This document shows, one piece after another, positions 31,801 through 40,525 of a DNA stretch of 64,000 nucleotides (within the stretch, counting starts at the first letter, position 1; every line of letters begins with the position of its first letter). Source of the DNA: Chitinophagaceae bacterium (GTDB lineage: Bacteria > Bacteroidota > Bacteroidia > Chitinophagales > Chitinophagaceae); contig JANYCA010000137.1 in NCBI GenBank assembly GCA_025360525.1, forward strand, positions 22,375 through 86,374, given 5' to 3'. Made by a program: the position numbers and the translations under genes. The notes below the pieces were generated by a model. That model did not search any database. It was not told the DNA's origin and worked only from the letters and a program-made list of their open reading frames with translations.

Positions 31801-31924
31801 CAGAAGCTTTTACAAATACTGTTTTTGTAAGCCTAAGGAATGCAGATGTTTGCCTTACAGTTTGTAAGACACCCACACCTACCTTCTCCCCCCAAAATAA
31901 TCTTGTAAAAAATTTCATACGCAA
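25823..31924 (-). CDS. Giant (2033 aa) surface protein with autotransporter-associated beta-strand repeats and T9SS type A C-terminal domain
   Basis: Repeated GANTYSGNTIINTGVLQISG / GANSYTGATNITGGVLNI / GANTYTGATTITSGTI motifs; C-term IYIAPNPITSNIIHLQMNKMPAGIYSMRLLNTAGQVIQ...VLIQ. Confidence 0.88.
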   Translation of the reverse strand: MRMKFFTRLFWGEKVGVGVLQTVRQTSAFLRLTKTVFVKASVCFLVCFTSNDLAAQTLYDWQTTAPDGSLMRGINNGPRWNPGNLWDAPPSTSATRLMFNNNTFTIMTNTVAAGYTIGQLFFGSSATTSRTIGGNYVQFFEFGLTWPRIENQSTTLHTINFPFVASSNSGFDMELVASSGNINFGSLATINNNGRVIQIYGNNSVVDANNRAIRLTGTVSGSGALNVSQFGAAKLNSIHTYTGQTLIDNGELWIESGGGISASIGIFVGNGSLLSNSAKLWLSNSTGGTDFTNSFTINNGNANTRVVGGINTSGINTFSGNITNNSVTGGLNLTALTLGGTTIFSGIISGSGAIIKDGAGQVTLGGANTYSGNTIINTGVLQISGAVDRLPTTTAVTLANTAGAILDLNNLNQTIGSVAGGGGAGGNVILGSGALTVNSGTTTYGGIISGSGSLVKALGGTLTLTGANSYTGATNITGGVLNIQNITATGSIAGGVSVTSGAAIQILNNIAVGAEALTLNGTGISNDGVLRNFNGSNSWSGAITLAGASRINSDAGMLTLSGGITGATIGLTIGGAGNTTISNPITTTTGTLTKDGTGTLVLSGANTYTGATTITSGTIVYNATTSMSSSSAIILGGGKLAIATTPTGNFSAGNLTMTASSTIDVGIGSNAFNLNFAGYGGTFTGTLNIDNWTPAANKNILIPDLTSTQLDNINFNNYGIGAKYDGTTNKVIPKYVYITNCPLGGTFDNPSDWQNFDLPNVTGGIASIYIRPSDNLTQNIPYDLFSINVGGTYNVGGILITIKGAVTPAGFITNTGTINMVATSVINLRNNCTFNNSGIIESVAGSQINFNTGGKLVHTGTPNYTNAVGFINFLGSGTISGTATIPFTTIAGDVDFGTGSTIGTSLVLLTGGSVTGNAPKYGTSSTLFYYQTGSTVGRSLEWVAGISSAASAGYPNNVTVGNGTAVTAVNVNNSTALQMGGNLLISPLSSLTLNDNSTPYNLKVVKDVTISGTLKLGNFVAGPPYIGDLETGGNFTRNAGGTFNPNERAVIFNGTSNQTIDGGGASLSFSYFIVNNSGTAPNNVVKLNNLPDITINGGIGGFPFQMLNGNLDLNGRTVFFNTYNTASNDIRIEGSTGNVTRQIFSTGGTSSFNFTHADNAQRISTVTRNSAAASLLSFSSDILVNIFAGGSGRSGVNFGAGLSTINGSLLINPNTFVSDNPPTYGAASNLIYQTDGSYNRAVEWSSNISGATGYPGNVNVQGGTTLNFLGGGSMSTGCAGNLTIGNPTVAGNGVLNLKNYAAAYNLSVGGDVIIGGLSVTGNLIFSDNIGSDIFIGKGWNRNANGTVNFGAGDGRAVFFNGSANGTITANIGQTFPFLYLVKSSSAASITLADSITITDEIGFTQGNFDLAAKNVTLKSTALKTARVGQSSSANTIFPYSGIGRFVIERNVSALRSWRLLTAPINTNQTIRNAWMEGAAPSTSSPSFFNSNPVANYGTHVTGPSPSSNFFDQSPLNNHSIKYLVGNNWVGIANTAVDITSQKGFMVFIRGDRNFPIESTSTSTSATTTTLRTTGKINIGDRPEITTSGFTVIGNPYPSAINFSSITKIPSAGGSDIYSIWDPKRPSGNTSTTVGGWVTMTRASGTSYVPSVALSSGTIDLTTGRIESGAAIVVNSANLTSLAIKEADKSSFYALVFRPLGEQFSIDKMLRTTLYLRNADNSLSVFDGALHMFDDSYSKDVDGMDAIKLANFNENFGISSHTKILSIEKRLPLTENDTIFFNMAQMRARNYTLELDPLNIAQNNLVGFMEDNYLKTSTPINMDAKTLLNFNIINEPGSYALNRFRLVFKKLIDFTLLKATPVESNVSVDWKVTNEFNISSYEVERSANGENFSRLSTISSTGNSSTTVGYNWMDPSLKPGVYYYRIKCISQNNMVAYSNVEKITFMKPSPAIYIAPNPITSNIIHLQMNKMPAGIYSMRLLNTAGQVIQTCTINHPGTNIQHTISIAKSTAKGTYQVELSAKGKKTILLPVLIQ

Positions 31925-32392
31925 GCTCCATTAAGAGTATAATACCATCTCACAAAAAAACATCACACAATTTATAAGTTCAACATTTTAAAATTAAGCA
32001 ACTTCGTCAATCTCTATACTTATTGTGTATTATTTACACACTGGTTATTCAAAAAAAAGCGGAAAAATTATTAACTGTTCCGCAAACGGTATGGTTTTCA
32101 ATATGGTTTTAAGGGAGGATACAGAAAAATGAACCACTAATGTAAGGCTAAATGTCTATTCGAGCATCAACAAAGGCAGCCTATTTTTTAAAAAACGATT
32201 GTTTTGGGCAAAAAACAGTATAAATGAGCCGGCTTATTTAGGTTAATATCCACTTACAGTTATTTTTATAAAGGACCATCAGCAAAATTTCAGCCTTATT
32301 AGAAGGGGGGTTTTTCCTTAGCCTTCTTTTAGGTTACTGGTACAAATGCGCTGACAAAGGCTTACAACATCCGATGTTTTAATATTTCATCT

Positions 32393-33982
32393 CTATTCAA
32401 TAATTACGTTTTTTAAATAATAGCTATCCGGATCAATCTGTGGCAATAGCTTGCTTTTAACTACCACACCCTTTTTATCAACACTAATTTTTTGAACTCC
32501 TGTTTCAGTTAAAATATCAATCGGTAAGGCCATGTCTATATTAACCAATTGAATTTTATATTCGCTGTTGGCCATGCCAGTTACCTGCACTTGCAGTTTG
32601 TTTGTGGAACGGATAAACAGATCGAACACAGGCTTTACAGAATAGCCGGCTGCCTTGCTAAACAACTGTTCTACTTCATCGGTATTTACCAGGGTATCGT
32701 AACAATATTGCGGCGCAGTAGCCAGTTGCTTTAAGGCCGGAAAAAATACACTGTCGCCAATGACATATCGCACCGTATGCATGAAGAAAGCACCTTTTAC
32801 ATAAATATCACCAATGTAAGCTGTTTCTTCATCGAGGTCTTTTCCCTGCACAACAGGCTTTTCGTTTTTGATGCTAAAGACGCTTTTTTTAAAGTTATTG
32901 ATGTAGGCTGCCTCACCCTCTTTGTCCCTTATATACAGCACATCACCAAAACTTCCAATGCCTTCATGTATCCAGTAATCTGCCCAGTCTTTTGCAGTTA
33001 CTTTATTACCCCACCACTCATGCCCAAATTCATGATTCATCAACCAGTCAAAATCCTGCCCACCAACTTTGGTATACTTAAAATTATTACCATAGGCATT
33101 CATACTCTGGTGTTCCATTCCAAGGTGGGGTGTTTCGGCAAGACCGATTTTTTCTTTTGCCCAGGGATATTCACCAAAATATTTCTCTTTTACTTTGGCC
33201 ATTTCTTCCAGCAGGTCTAAATGATGAGGAGCGCTGCCGGCATGATACTTTAATACATAAAACTGCATAGGCACTTTATTACCGTTGATGGTAGTATATT
33301 CTTTTTTTACAACAGCATAATCGGCAATATTGAAAACGATGCTATAATTGTTGATGGAATAATTGGTTTTCCAATGATAGGTAGCGTTTTTGCCTGTCCT
33401 TTTTACGCTTTGCAACAGGCCCGGACCAGCCACTACCAAATCTTTTGGAACCGTTATCAGCATGTCCACCCCTTCGTTGGGCTCGTCAGAAGGATGATCT
33501 TTGCAGGGGAAATAAATTTTGCCACCGGCTCCTTCGGCAGTAACAGCAACAAAGGGATGGCCAAGCGAATCGGTTGTCCAGGTAAAGCCATCTTCCCATG
33601 GCGGACGAGTGGCCACATGCGGCTTTCCGGCATATTGAATTTTAACAACAGCCTTGCCGGCCGGCAGTGCAGTAGCCGGCGTAATAAGGATAAGTTCGTT
33701 GGCATGTGTAAATAGAGTTGCCTTATTATTTACCCATACTTTTTGCACCGTAAAATCATTCATCAGGTTAAAGAGAAGTACCGGCGCAGGCTCACTTAAC
33801 AAAACGTCGATGCTGGTATATCCGCTGATACTTTTATTGGTTATATCAACGGTTAATGCAAGTGTATAATGCCGCACGTCCATGATGGCCTGCTCTGGTT
33901 TAAGTTTTCCTCCGGAAGTAAGTTGCTGCCCACTTGCAAACTGGATAGATAGTAACAGGGCTAAAAAAAAGATTGATCTCAT
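32393..33982 (-). CDS. M1 family metallopeptidase
   Basis: Zinc motif HEFGHEWWGN-x18-E (HEFGHEWWGNKVTAKDWADYWIHEGIGSFGD), GMEHQSMNAYG; start placed at MRSIFFLALLLSIQFASGQ signal peptide. Confidence 0.92.
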   Translation of the reverse strand: MRSIFFLALLLSIQFASGQQLTSGGKLKPEQAIMDVRHYTLALTVDITNKSISGYTSIDVLLSEPAPVLLFNLMNDFTVQKVWVNNKATLFTHANELILITPATALPAGKAVVKIQYAGKPHVATRPPWEDGFTWTTDSLGHPFVAVTAEGAGGKIYFPCKDHPSDEPNEGVDMLITVPKDLVVAGPGLLQSVKRTGKNATYHWKTNYSINNYSIVFNIADYAVVKKEYTTINGNKVPMQFYVLKYHAGSAPHHLDLLEEMAKVKEKYFGEYPWAKEKIGLAETPHLGMEHQSMNAYGNNFKYTKVGGQDFDWLMNHEFGHEWWGNKVTAKDWADYWIHEGIGSFGDVLYIRDKEGEAAYINNFKKSVFSIKNEKPVVQGKDLDEETAYIGDIYVKGAFFMHTVRYVIGDSVFFPALKQLATAPQYCYDTLVNTDEVEQLFSKAAGYSVKPVFDLFIRSTNKLQVQVTGMANSEYKIQLVNIDMALPIDILTETGVQKISVDKKGVVVKSKLLPQIDPDSYYLKNVIIE

Positions 33983-34274
33983 TGGTATTTTTTTTAAAGT
34001 TAAAAGTTTAGCGGCACACACAGGATATCAATTTTTAAGGAGGGACAATTTTCAGGACATTGAATACCAAGACATGCAGCATCTATAAATATATTAACCC
34101 TAAAGACTACTATATCCTGCTAAAAAACAGTCCTTTAATTACCATTTAAAATTCATTTTCTGCTCAAAGAGAAAAAAGTAAAAAAATAGGATTAGGCGCA
34201 TTGTTCGGAATTGAAAATTGGTTGCGGCCTTGAATAAAAATTTCAGCCTTTTTATTCGAAGCTTTGATTTTTTT

Positions 34275-34312
34275 TGTTACTTTTTTTTATCAAGAAAAAA
34301 AAGTAAGTAAAG
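34275..34312. repeat. Intergenic palindrome TTACTTTTTTTT...AAAAAAAAGTAA
   Basis: TTGTTACTTTTTTTTATCAAGAAAAAAAAGTAAGTAAAGG; same layout as 36806-36835. Confidence 0.5.
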
Positions 34313-34410
34313 GCTAGCCCAACTGGGTAAAATCTTTGCAAACTATAAAACAACTTTGCTTTATAGCATACTTTTTTGTAAAATTGTTTTAAACCAATAA
34401 AAATACAAAT

Positions 34411-34902
34411 ATGATTGTTGAAGCACTTTTGGGAGAGTTTATGCATGAAGCAGAAAACACCCGCAAATTATTAAACGCTATTCCAGACAGCGCTTTGGGT
34501 TATAAACCCAATGAAAAATCCTGGACCACCGGGCAACTGGCCTCACATATTGCAGAAACCTACAACTGGTTTGAAGGTACTTTTACACTTGACAACATGG
34601 ACATGGCCGGGTACCATTACGATAAGGGCGATATTTCGAAAGCATCGAATATTGTGGTAAAGTTTGAAGAAAACTTTAAAAGGGCCCAATCAGTTTTGGA
34701 AAATGCAAAAGATGAGGACATGTTGAAACTATGGCGCATGACGATGGATGGAAACGACCTGTTTCCTCCAATGCCAAGGATACAGGTGGTGCGGTCATTT
34801 TTATTCAATCATCTTTACCATCACCGGGGCGAAATGGTAGTCTATTTAAGAGCCACCGGAAATAAAGTACCCGGCTTATTTGGCCCTGCCGGAGATTTTT
34901 AA
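34411..34902 (+). CDS. DinB family protein
   Basis: LLGEFMHEAENTRKLLNAIPDSALGYKPNEKSWTTGQLASHIAETYNW and HLYHHRGEMVVYLRATGNKVPGLFGP. Confidence 0.88.
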   Translation: MIVEALLGEFMHEAENTRKLLNAIPDSALGYKPNEKSWTTGQLASHIAETYNWFEGTFTLDNMDMAGYHYDKGDISKASNIVVKFEENFKRAQSVLENAKDEDMLKLWRMTMDGNDLFPPMPRIQVVRSFLFNHLYHHRGEMVVYLRATGNKVPGLFGPAGDF

Positions 34903-34982
34903 TTAAGGTATCTACCTGTAATTTGGCATAACGGATATTAGCCCTGCTTTGGCGATAAGTATAAGTTGATGCAAAGCTTTGC

Positions 34983-35020
34983 AACAGGCAGCAATCGTAT
35001 AGGTTGCTGCCTGTTTCTTT
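34983..35020. terminator. Bidirectional hairpin terminator between convergent genes
   Basis: AACAGGCAGCAA(34983-34994)/TTGCTGCCTGTT(35004-35015) perfect inverted repeat. Confidence 0.8.
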
Positions 35021-36704
35021 ACGATGTCAATTCACCTGCTGCATACATCCTGCGTAATTCTTTTTTATCAAATTTACCCACACTTGTTTTTGGTATTTGT
35101 GGTACTGCAATAAAATGATCGGGTACCTGGTAATGAGCAAAATCTTTTAACAGAAGTTCCCTGAAGCTTTGTGCTTGCATGTCGGCATCTTTTCTAAGTA
35201 CAACGCAGGCCAGCGGACGTTCCTGCCACCGTTCGTCTGGTATGGCAATAACACAGGCTTCACTTACCGCCGTATGCGCCATCAGTGCAACTTCCAGCGC
35301 TACACTCGAAATCCATTCGCCCCCGCTTTTAATTAAATCTTTGGTGCGGTCGGTTATCTGCAAATATCTATTACTATCCATCGTGGCAACATCACCTGTT
35401 TTAAACCAGCCATCAGCCGAAAAATAGGGGCTGTTATCTTCCACTTTATAATAGCCGTCAATTACCCATGCCCCACGTACCTGTAGTTCTCCTGCTGTTA
35501 CTCCATCCTTAGGTGCAACACTGCCATCTTCCAAAATAATACGTACTTCTGCCCCCGGTAATTCAATCCCTTGCTTTGCCAGTATTTTATATTGCTCTTC
35601 TTTTGATAAGGAATCGTGTATTGGCTGCAGCCGGCTTGCAGTTACCAGTGGCGAAGTCTCCGTCATGCCCCAGGCGTGAATGCCTGAAATGCTAAAATCT
35701 TTGTCGAATGCTTTTATAAGACTTATGGGCAATGCCGAACCTCCCACCATATATTTTTTAAGGGTGATTGGTTGTAAAGAAGGATTGTTTTTTAGTACTT
35801 CGTAGATGCCCATCCAGATGGTGGGTACGCCGGTAGCAAGTGTAACTTTTTCCTGCTGCATCAACTCAATTAAAGTAGCCGGCTGCAAATGACAGGAAGG
35901 TAAAATCATATCGGCACCAGCCATTACACATACAAAAGGAAAACCCCACCCCAGCACATGAAACTGTGGCACCACCAGCAATACTTTATCCCACATACCA
36001 ATATTGGCAGCATTGGGTGTTATTAAAACCTGTGCATGTAAATAAACGGACCGGTGACTATACACAACAGCTTTGGGTGCCCCTGTTGTGCCGCTGGTAT
36101 AGCAAATAGCACAGGCGTCATTTTCATCCATTTCCATCCACTCAAAATCATCAGCAGCATTTTGGAGCAGTGTTTCATACTGTATGGTATTGGGTAATGT
36201 GGTAACAAAACCAGCAGGCGCATTCAACAATATAAACCATTTAACCAATGGTGTAAGTGCAGCTATTTTTTCAAAAAAAGGAACTAGTGTAGCGTCAATA
36301 AAAATCACTTTATCTTCCGAATGATTTACAATATATTCTACCTGATCGGCGGAAAGCCGGATGTTGAGCGGATGACAAACAGCGCCTGCACCGGGAATGG
36401 CGTAGTACAATTCTATGTGCTGGTAATGATTCCAGGCAAAGCTGGCTACTTTATCTCCCGGCTGTATATTTAATTGATGCACCAATGCATGCGCCAGTTT
36501 TTTTGAGCGAAGGTACATATCATGAAAACTGTACTGGTGGCGGCTGCCATCGGGAAGCCTTGTAATAATTTCCTTGTGTGGAAATACCCGGTTACCAAAT
36601 TCAATAATGGCATTGGTTGTAAGCGGGTAGTGCATCATTTGTCCTTTCATAACAGCATATTTAGGTTTTATAAAAACGCTTATACATATTTTAGAATAAT
36701 CCAT
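35019..36704 (-). CDS. Long-chain acyl-CoA synthetase-like AMP-binding enzyme
   Basis: CYTSGTTGAPKAVVYSHRS, GMTETSP, GWFKTGDVATMD, DRTKDLIKSGGEWIS, KTSVGKFDKKELR. Confidence 0.92.
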   Translation of the reverse strand: MDYSKICISVFIKPKYAVMKGQMMHYPLTTNAIIEFGNRVFPHKEIITRLPDGSRHQYSFHDMYLRSKKLAHALVHQLNIQPGDKVASFAWNHYQHIELYYAIPGAGAVCHPLNIRLSADQVEYIVNHSEDKVIFIDATLVPFFEKIAALTPLVKWFILLNAPAGFVTTLPNTIQYETLLQNAADDFEWMEMDENDACAICYTSGTTGAPKAVVYSHRSVYLHAQVLITPNAANIGMWDKVLLVVPQFHVLGWGFPFVCVMAGADMILPSCHLQPATLIELMQQEKVTLATGVPTIWMGIYEVLKNNPSLQPITLKKYMVGGSALPISLIKAFDKDFSISGIHAWGMTETSPLVTASRLQPIHDSLSKEEQYKILAKQGIELPGAEVRIILEDGSVAPKDGVTAGELQVRGAWVIDGYYKVEDNSPYFSADGWFKTGDVATMDSNRYLQITDRTKDLIKSGGEWISSVALEVALMAHTAVSEACVIAIPDERWQERPLACVVLRKDADMQAQSFRELLLKDFAHYQVPDHFIAVPQIPKTSVGKFDKKELRRMYAAGELTS

Positions 36705-36805
36705 AGCAGTATAAATTCAACCAATAGCTGCCTACAAAACTGCTAATACAATTAAAGAACAATTAATTTTAGACCGCAAAAGCTTAACCAGATAATAGAC
36801 TCCAT

Positions 36806-36835
36806 TTACTTCTTTGTCATGATGCAAAGAAGTAA
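36806..36835. repeat. Intergenic palindrome TTACTTCTTTG-TCATGATG-CAAAGAAGTAA
   Basis: Perfect inverted repeat; related in layout to 34275-34312. Confidence 0.55.
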
Positions 36836-37068
36836 CAAGAAAGATCTAGGCTTCATAAAAAAGACTACAAATTTGAATGTCTGGCTAAAATGAAATTAGC
36901 TCGAACTTCAATATTTGGCCCGGCTTTAGTGCAACCTACGGGCAAAATGCAATTCCTGTCATCTGTAACAACAATTTCATTTCTTAATGCCAAACTTTCA
37001 AATTTTCTTAACGTCTTTTTTGTGAGGCCGAAAAAGAGTAGGCTGCATATGTTTGTTATCCTATAATA

Positions 37069-37893
37069 TTAAATAACAATCAATGGATTATTTTGCAATT
37101 CCTGTACGATAATTTCGTCACCCACCTGCACAATTCCTTTGCCCTGGTGCAACAGGTTTTGTCCAAAATAAACATTGTTATTTTTTCTGCGATATAAGGC
37201 AAGTGTTTTTAATGGCTCTTTGGCAATGACACCATTATCCTGGTTGATGGTAGTAATCTGGCATCTTGAACTAAGTTTAACGCCATAGAAATTAATACCA
37301 TTTATAGTAACATGTTTTAGACAGTCTTCAATAAAAGCCCGCCCGCCTGTAAATACAATATTTGGTCTAAAACGGTTCATGGGCAAAGGTTCGGTTAAAC
37401 GGTCATTCAAATCGTCGAGCGATGGTTGCCCGATTAACAGGAAAGGATAGCCGTCCGATAAACTGTTAATCTCATTATTAAAAGCATAAGCTTCTTCCAC
37501 TTTTCGATTGCTGGTATCCGGCATAAATACTAACCTGCAGGGAATGGAAAGCATACTGGAAAACCACTGATTTGCCTTATCACTTACAAACTGAACCAGG
37601 CAGGTATCATTCCATATTTGTGCCATCGCCGTTGCATTTGTCGCCGGCACAAAAGGTATGCTGATGGCATCGCCTGTTATTTTATGTTGCACACTTAAGC
37701 CATCTGCCGCTATCGATACCTGTAGCAATGCCATTTCAGGAAATGCCCTTTGTGTAATAAAATTATGCTGCTCATCTACCAGCATCCATCTTCTGTCGTA
37801 TTGAAAACCTCTATCGGTAACCGTTGCTGAAGACAAGGCAGTACCGCCCAACGATTTGATAGGATAAATAAATAATTCACTGACTGTAAGCAT
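37069..37893 (-). CDS. MOSC domain-containing protein with MOSC N-terminal beta-barrel
   Basis: MLTVSELFIYPIKSLGGTALSSATVTDRGFQYDRRWMLVDE; RFRPNIVFTGGRAF; SSRCQITTINQDNG. Confidence 0.9.
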   Translation of the reverse strand: MLTVSELFIYPIKSLGGTALSSATVTDRGFQYDRRWMLVDEQHNFITQRAFPEMALLQVSIAADGLSVQHKITGDAISIPFVPATNATAMAQIWNDTCLVQFVSDKANQWFSSMLSIPCRLVFMPDTSNRKVEEAYAFNNEINSLSDGYPFLLIGQPSLDDLNDRLTEPLPMNRFRPNIVFTGGRAFIEDCLKHVTINGINFYGVKLSSRCQITTINQDNGVIAKEPLKTLALYRRKNNNVYFGQNLLHQGKGIVQVGDEIIVQELQNNPLIVI

Positions 37894-38216
37894 AACTTAA
37901 AGATAATAATTCGAATGACATCTATTAGTTGATATTTAAACGTCCTATGATTGTGTATTAGATTGGCACGTTAAAAAAAGTAGTTGAGGTGCAATAGCTA
38001 AGTGAACAAGTTACCGTCAACTGTTGAGGTAACAGTACAGCAGGCTACAGGCTTTATTCAAATTAAAAATCTTGATACAATTAAATTTGAAGTAACGGAT
38101 ATTGCTAAAATAATTAAAGCAATAGTTGTTGAATTGTTAACAGCCTTCCACTGGTACTGCTGTAATAACAGTATTGACTATTTTTAACGCTCAAATGATA
38201 AAGGATAAATAAAACT

Positions 38217-38657
38217 ATGAAAACCCTGGCACTCCTATTATGCTGCTTTATAGCAATATCTTCTACTCCCTGGCAACCTGATTTTGAAAAAGCAAACCAA
38301 CTTGCAAAAGAAAAACATCAACTGATTTTATTGAATTTCTCCGGCTCTGATTGGTGCGGCCCCTGTATGCGAATGCGAAAAGAGATTTTTGAAAGTGATG
38401 CATTTGTAAAAATGGCCGATACAACACTTGTATTGTTGAATGCAGATTTTCCAAGAACCAAGAAGAACCAGTTAAGTCAAGACAAGATAAAACAGAATGA
38501 GCAATTGGCCGACAAGTACAACAGTGAAGGCAAATTTCCATATACAGTGTTGATAGATTCCAAAGGCAAAGTAATAAATTCATGGGATGGCCTGCCGGAT
38601 GAAAATGCCGAACAATTTTCAAAGCGGGTAAAGAGTATTTGTGATGCAAATAAGTAA
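38217..38657 (+). CDS. Thioredoxin-family protein, exported
   Basis: Signal peptide MKTLALLLCCFIAISST; SGSDWCGPCMRMRKEIF CxxC motif. Confidence 0.9.
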   Translation: MKTLALLLCCFIAISSTPWQPDFEKANQLAKEKHQLILLNFSGSDWCGPCMRMRKEIFESDAFVKMADTTLVLLNADFPRTKKNQLSQDKIKQNEQLADKYNSEGKFPYTVLIDSKGKVINSWDGLPDENAEQFSKRVKSICDANK

Positions 38658-39408
38658 TGCAGGTATACTTACTGAATACAAAAGAACAACCCGGTTAATG
38701 GGTAATTCTTTTGAAATTACTGTTGTGGCTGATGAGGAAGCCTGGGCGCAGGATAAAATTGATATGGCCGCTGCAGAAATAAAAAGGATAGAAAAACTGT
38801 TCACCACTTTTGATGAAAACAGCCAGACTAACCAGGTTAACAGCCAGGCAGGCATCAGGGCTGTTAAGGTAGATATAGAAGTATTTGAGCTAATCCAACG
38901 TTCACTCAGCATTTCAGCCATTACAGATGGCGCTTTCGATATTACCTATGGATCGGTTGATAAACGCCTTTGGAATTTCGACCAGACAATGGATTCATTG
39001 CCCGATGAAACTACGGCGACACAAATGGTAAGGTTAATCAATTATCGCAATGTTATATTGAATGAAAATGATTGCAGCGTAATGCTCAAAGAAAAAGGCA
39101 TGCGCATTGGCTTTGGTGGTATTGGAAAAGGCTATGCGGCTGAAATGGCAAAGGCATTGCTAAAGAAAGAGGGCGTTGAAAGTGGTATCGTAAATGCTTC
39201 TGGCGACCTCACCGTATGGGGTTATCAACCCAATAATAAACCTTGGACAATTGGTATTGCCAATCCAGATAATGCTCACCTACCCTTCTCTTACATGAAC
39301 CTTACAGACATGGCAGTGGCTACATCCGGTAATTATGAAAAGTATATAGGGCTTGCTCAACAACTCGGCCAGGCCAATATTTTAAAAAAGCTTGTTTCTT
39401 TTTTATAG
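38641..39408 (+). pseudogene. FAD:protein FMN transferase (ApbE-like), C-terminally truncated by an IS fragment
   Basis: GFGGIGKGYAAEMAKALLKKEGVESGIVNASGDLTVWG is ApbE-like; similarity stops after ATSGNYEKYI, then the reading frame enters sequence antisense to the transposase fragment. Confidence 0.7.
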
Positions 39409-39800
39409 AGGATAAATTTTATCCATCCAAAAAGTACAGCATATTTATCCAATATTAGAGACACAAGTGCCTGCCTCGAAATCTTTACGAGGTTTACCAC
39501 TAAAGCTATTGAAGCAATCCACGATTCGCTGGTTTGTTTAAGTTTGGCGTTGATGTTGTCCAGTCCATAAGTAATTTTTGCTTGTTCAAACTTACCTTCT
39601 ATCGGGTTGCGCTCGCCAGGACTTAGGTGCACTGCCACTGCCTTTGACGATGGCCGTCCTAAGGGTTTGGCAATTAGTTTTATTCCCTTTTCTTTAAGTT
39701 GTTTTTTGTTATCACGGGTGCAATATATCTGATCTGCCAGCACCACGGCTGGATAAAAGCCAAAGCGGCCTTTATACTTTTCTACGGTGTGGGCAAGGTA
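39345..39800 (-). mobile_element. Fragment of IS5/IS1182-like transposase (C-terminal part only)
   Basis: Minus frame reads YLAHTVEKYKGRFGFYPAVVLADQIYCTRDNKKQLKEKGIKLIAKPLGRPSSKAVAVHLSPGERNPIEGKFEQAKITYGLDNINAKLKQTSESWIASIALVVNLVK; N-terminal part absent. Left boundary approximate. Confidence 0.75.
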
Positions 39801-39896
39801 GTACCGCCCAATGATTTGACTGGATAAATAAATAATTCACTTACTTGAAGCATAGATTAAAGACAATAATTCGAATGACATTAGTAATTGATATTT
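39794..39896 (-). pseudogene. Second MOSC gene remnant (first ~20 codons plus 5' flank), duplicate of 37834-37937
   Basis: Near-identical to 37834-37937 over ~100 bp; minus frame reads MLQVSELFIYPVKSLGGTTL versus MLTVSELFIYPIKSLGGTAL in the intact gene. Confidence 0.85.
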
Positions 39897-40525
39897 TGGC
39901 AGAGATCAGAAGGATTAATGCTTAGTGCTTTTTGATAGTTATTTTTAACAGTAGTTTTATTACCGGGGTTAAAGTAATAGTTGCCCCAGCGGCTAGAAGA
40001 TTAGGAAATATTTATTACGACAGTTTTTAAAATGGCTTTTACTGGCTCCTTATCTTTTTTAATAAAATACATTTGTTTTGTAAACCCTGCAGAATAATCT
40101 TGCTACCAAAATTTAAAAAATCTTCTATATAATTTCTATTATTATTTGCGATGGTTTCTGTTTTTCCTTACCTTGTAGTCAAATTGACTAGTAGATTGAT
40201 CTTCCTTAATTATCCAATAAAGGAAAATGATGCCATAGAACAAAAGTTAAGCTGTAAAAAAATTATTTCAACGATTACATCATCACTGTAAACTTACTTA
40301 TAAGGTATCTATTTTTTTTTATAGTTAATAAGCAAGTAGTTTGGGGAGGGTTACCGTTGAAACAACTACAGGACCATCCTGTTCACCGGATATTTTCACA
40401 TTTGTGATGTTTTGCTTTACTAGAAACCTTTTTATTTAACCGCCCTCATTTTTACTACGACTAATTGCAGCAAGGTTCATAAATGAATCAGGTAACAATT
40501 TTCCAACACTTAAAATAATAATATT

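Noticed and set aside
32777-33220. 147-aa plus-strand ORF opposite the M1 peptidase gene
   Set aside because: Lies fully antisense to a gene with clear catalytic motifs; no recognisable domain.
34252-34446. 64-aa minus ORF AFTYFFFLIKKSNKKNQSFE
   Set aside because: Its C-terminus is the translation of the TTACTTTTTTTT palindrome; overlaps the DinB gene start on the other strand.
38002-38187. 61-aa plus ORF between MOSC and thioredoxin genes
   Set aside because: No recognisable family or start context; intergenic open frame of unremarkable length in AT-rich DNA.
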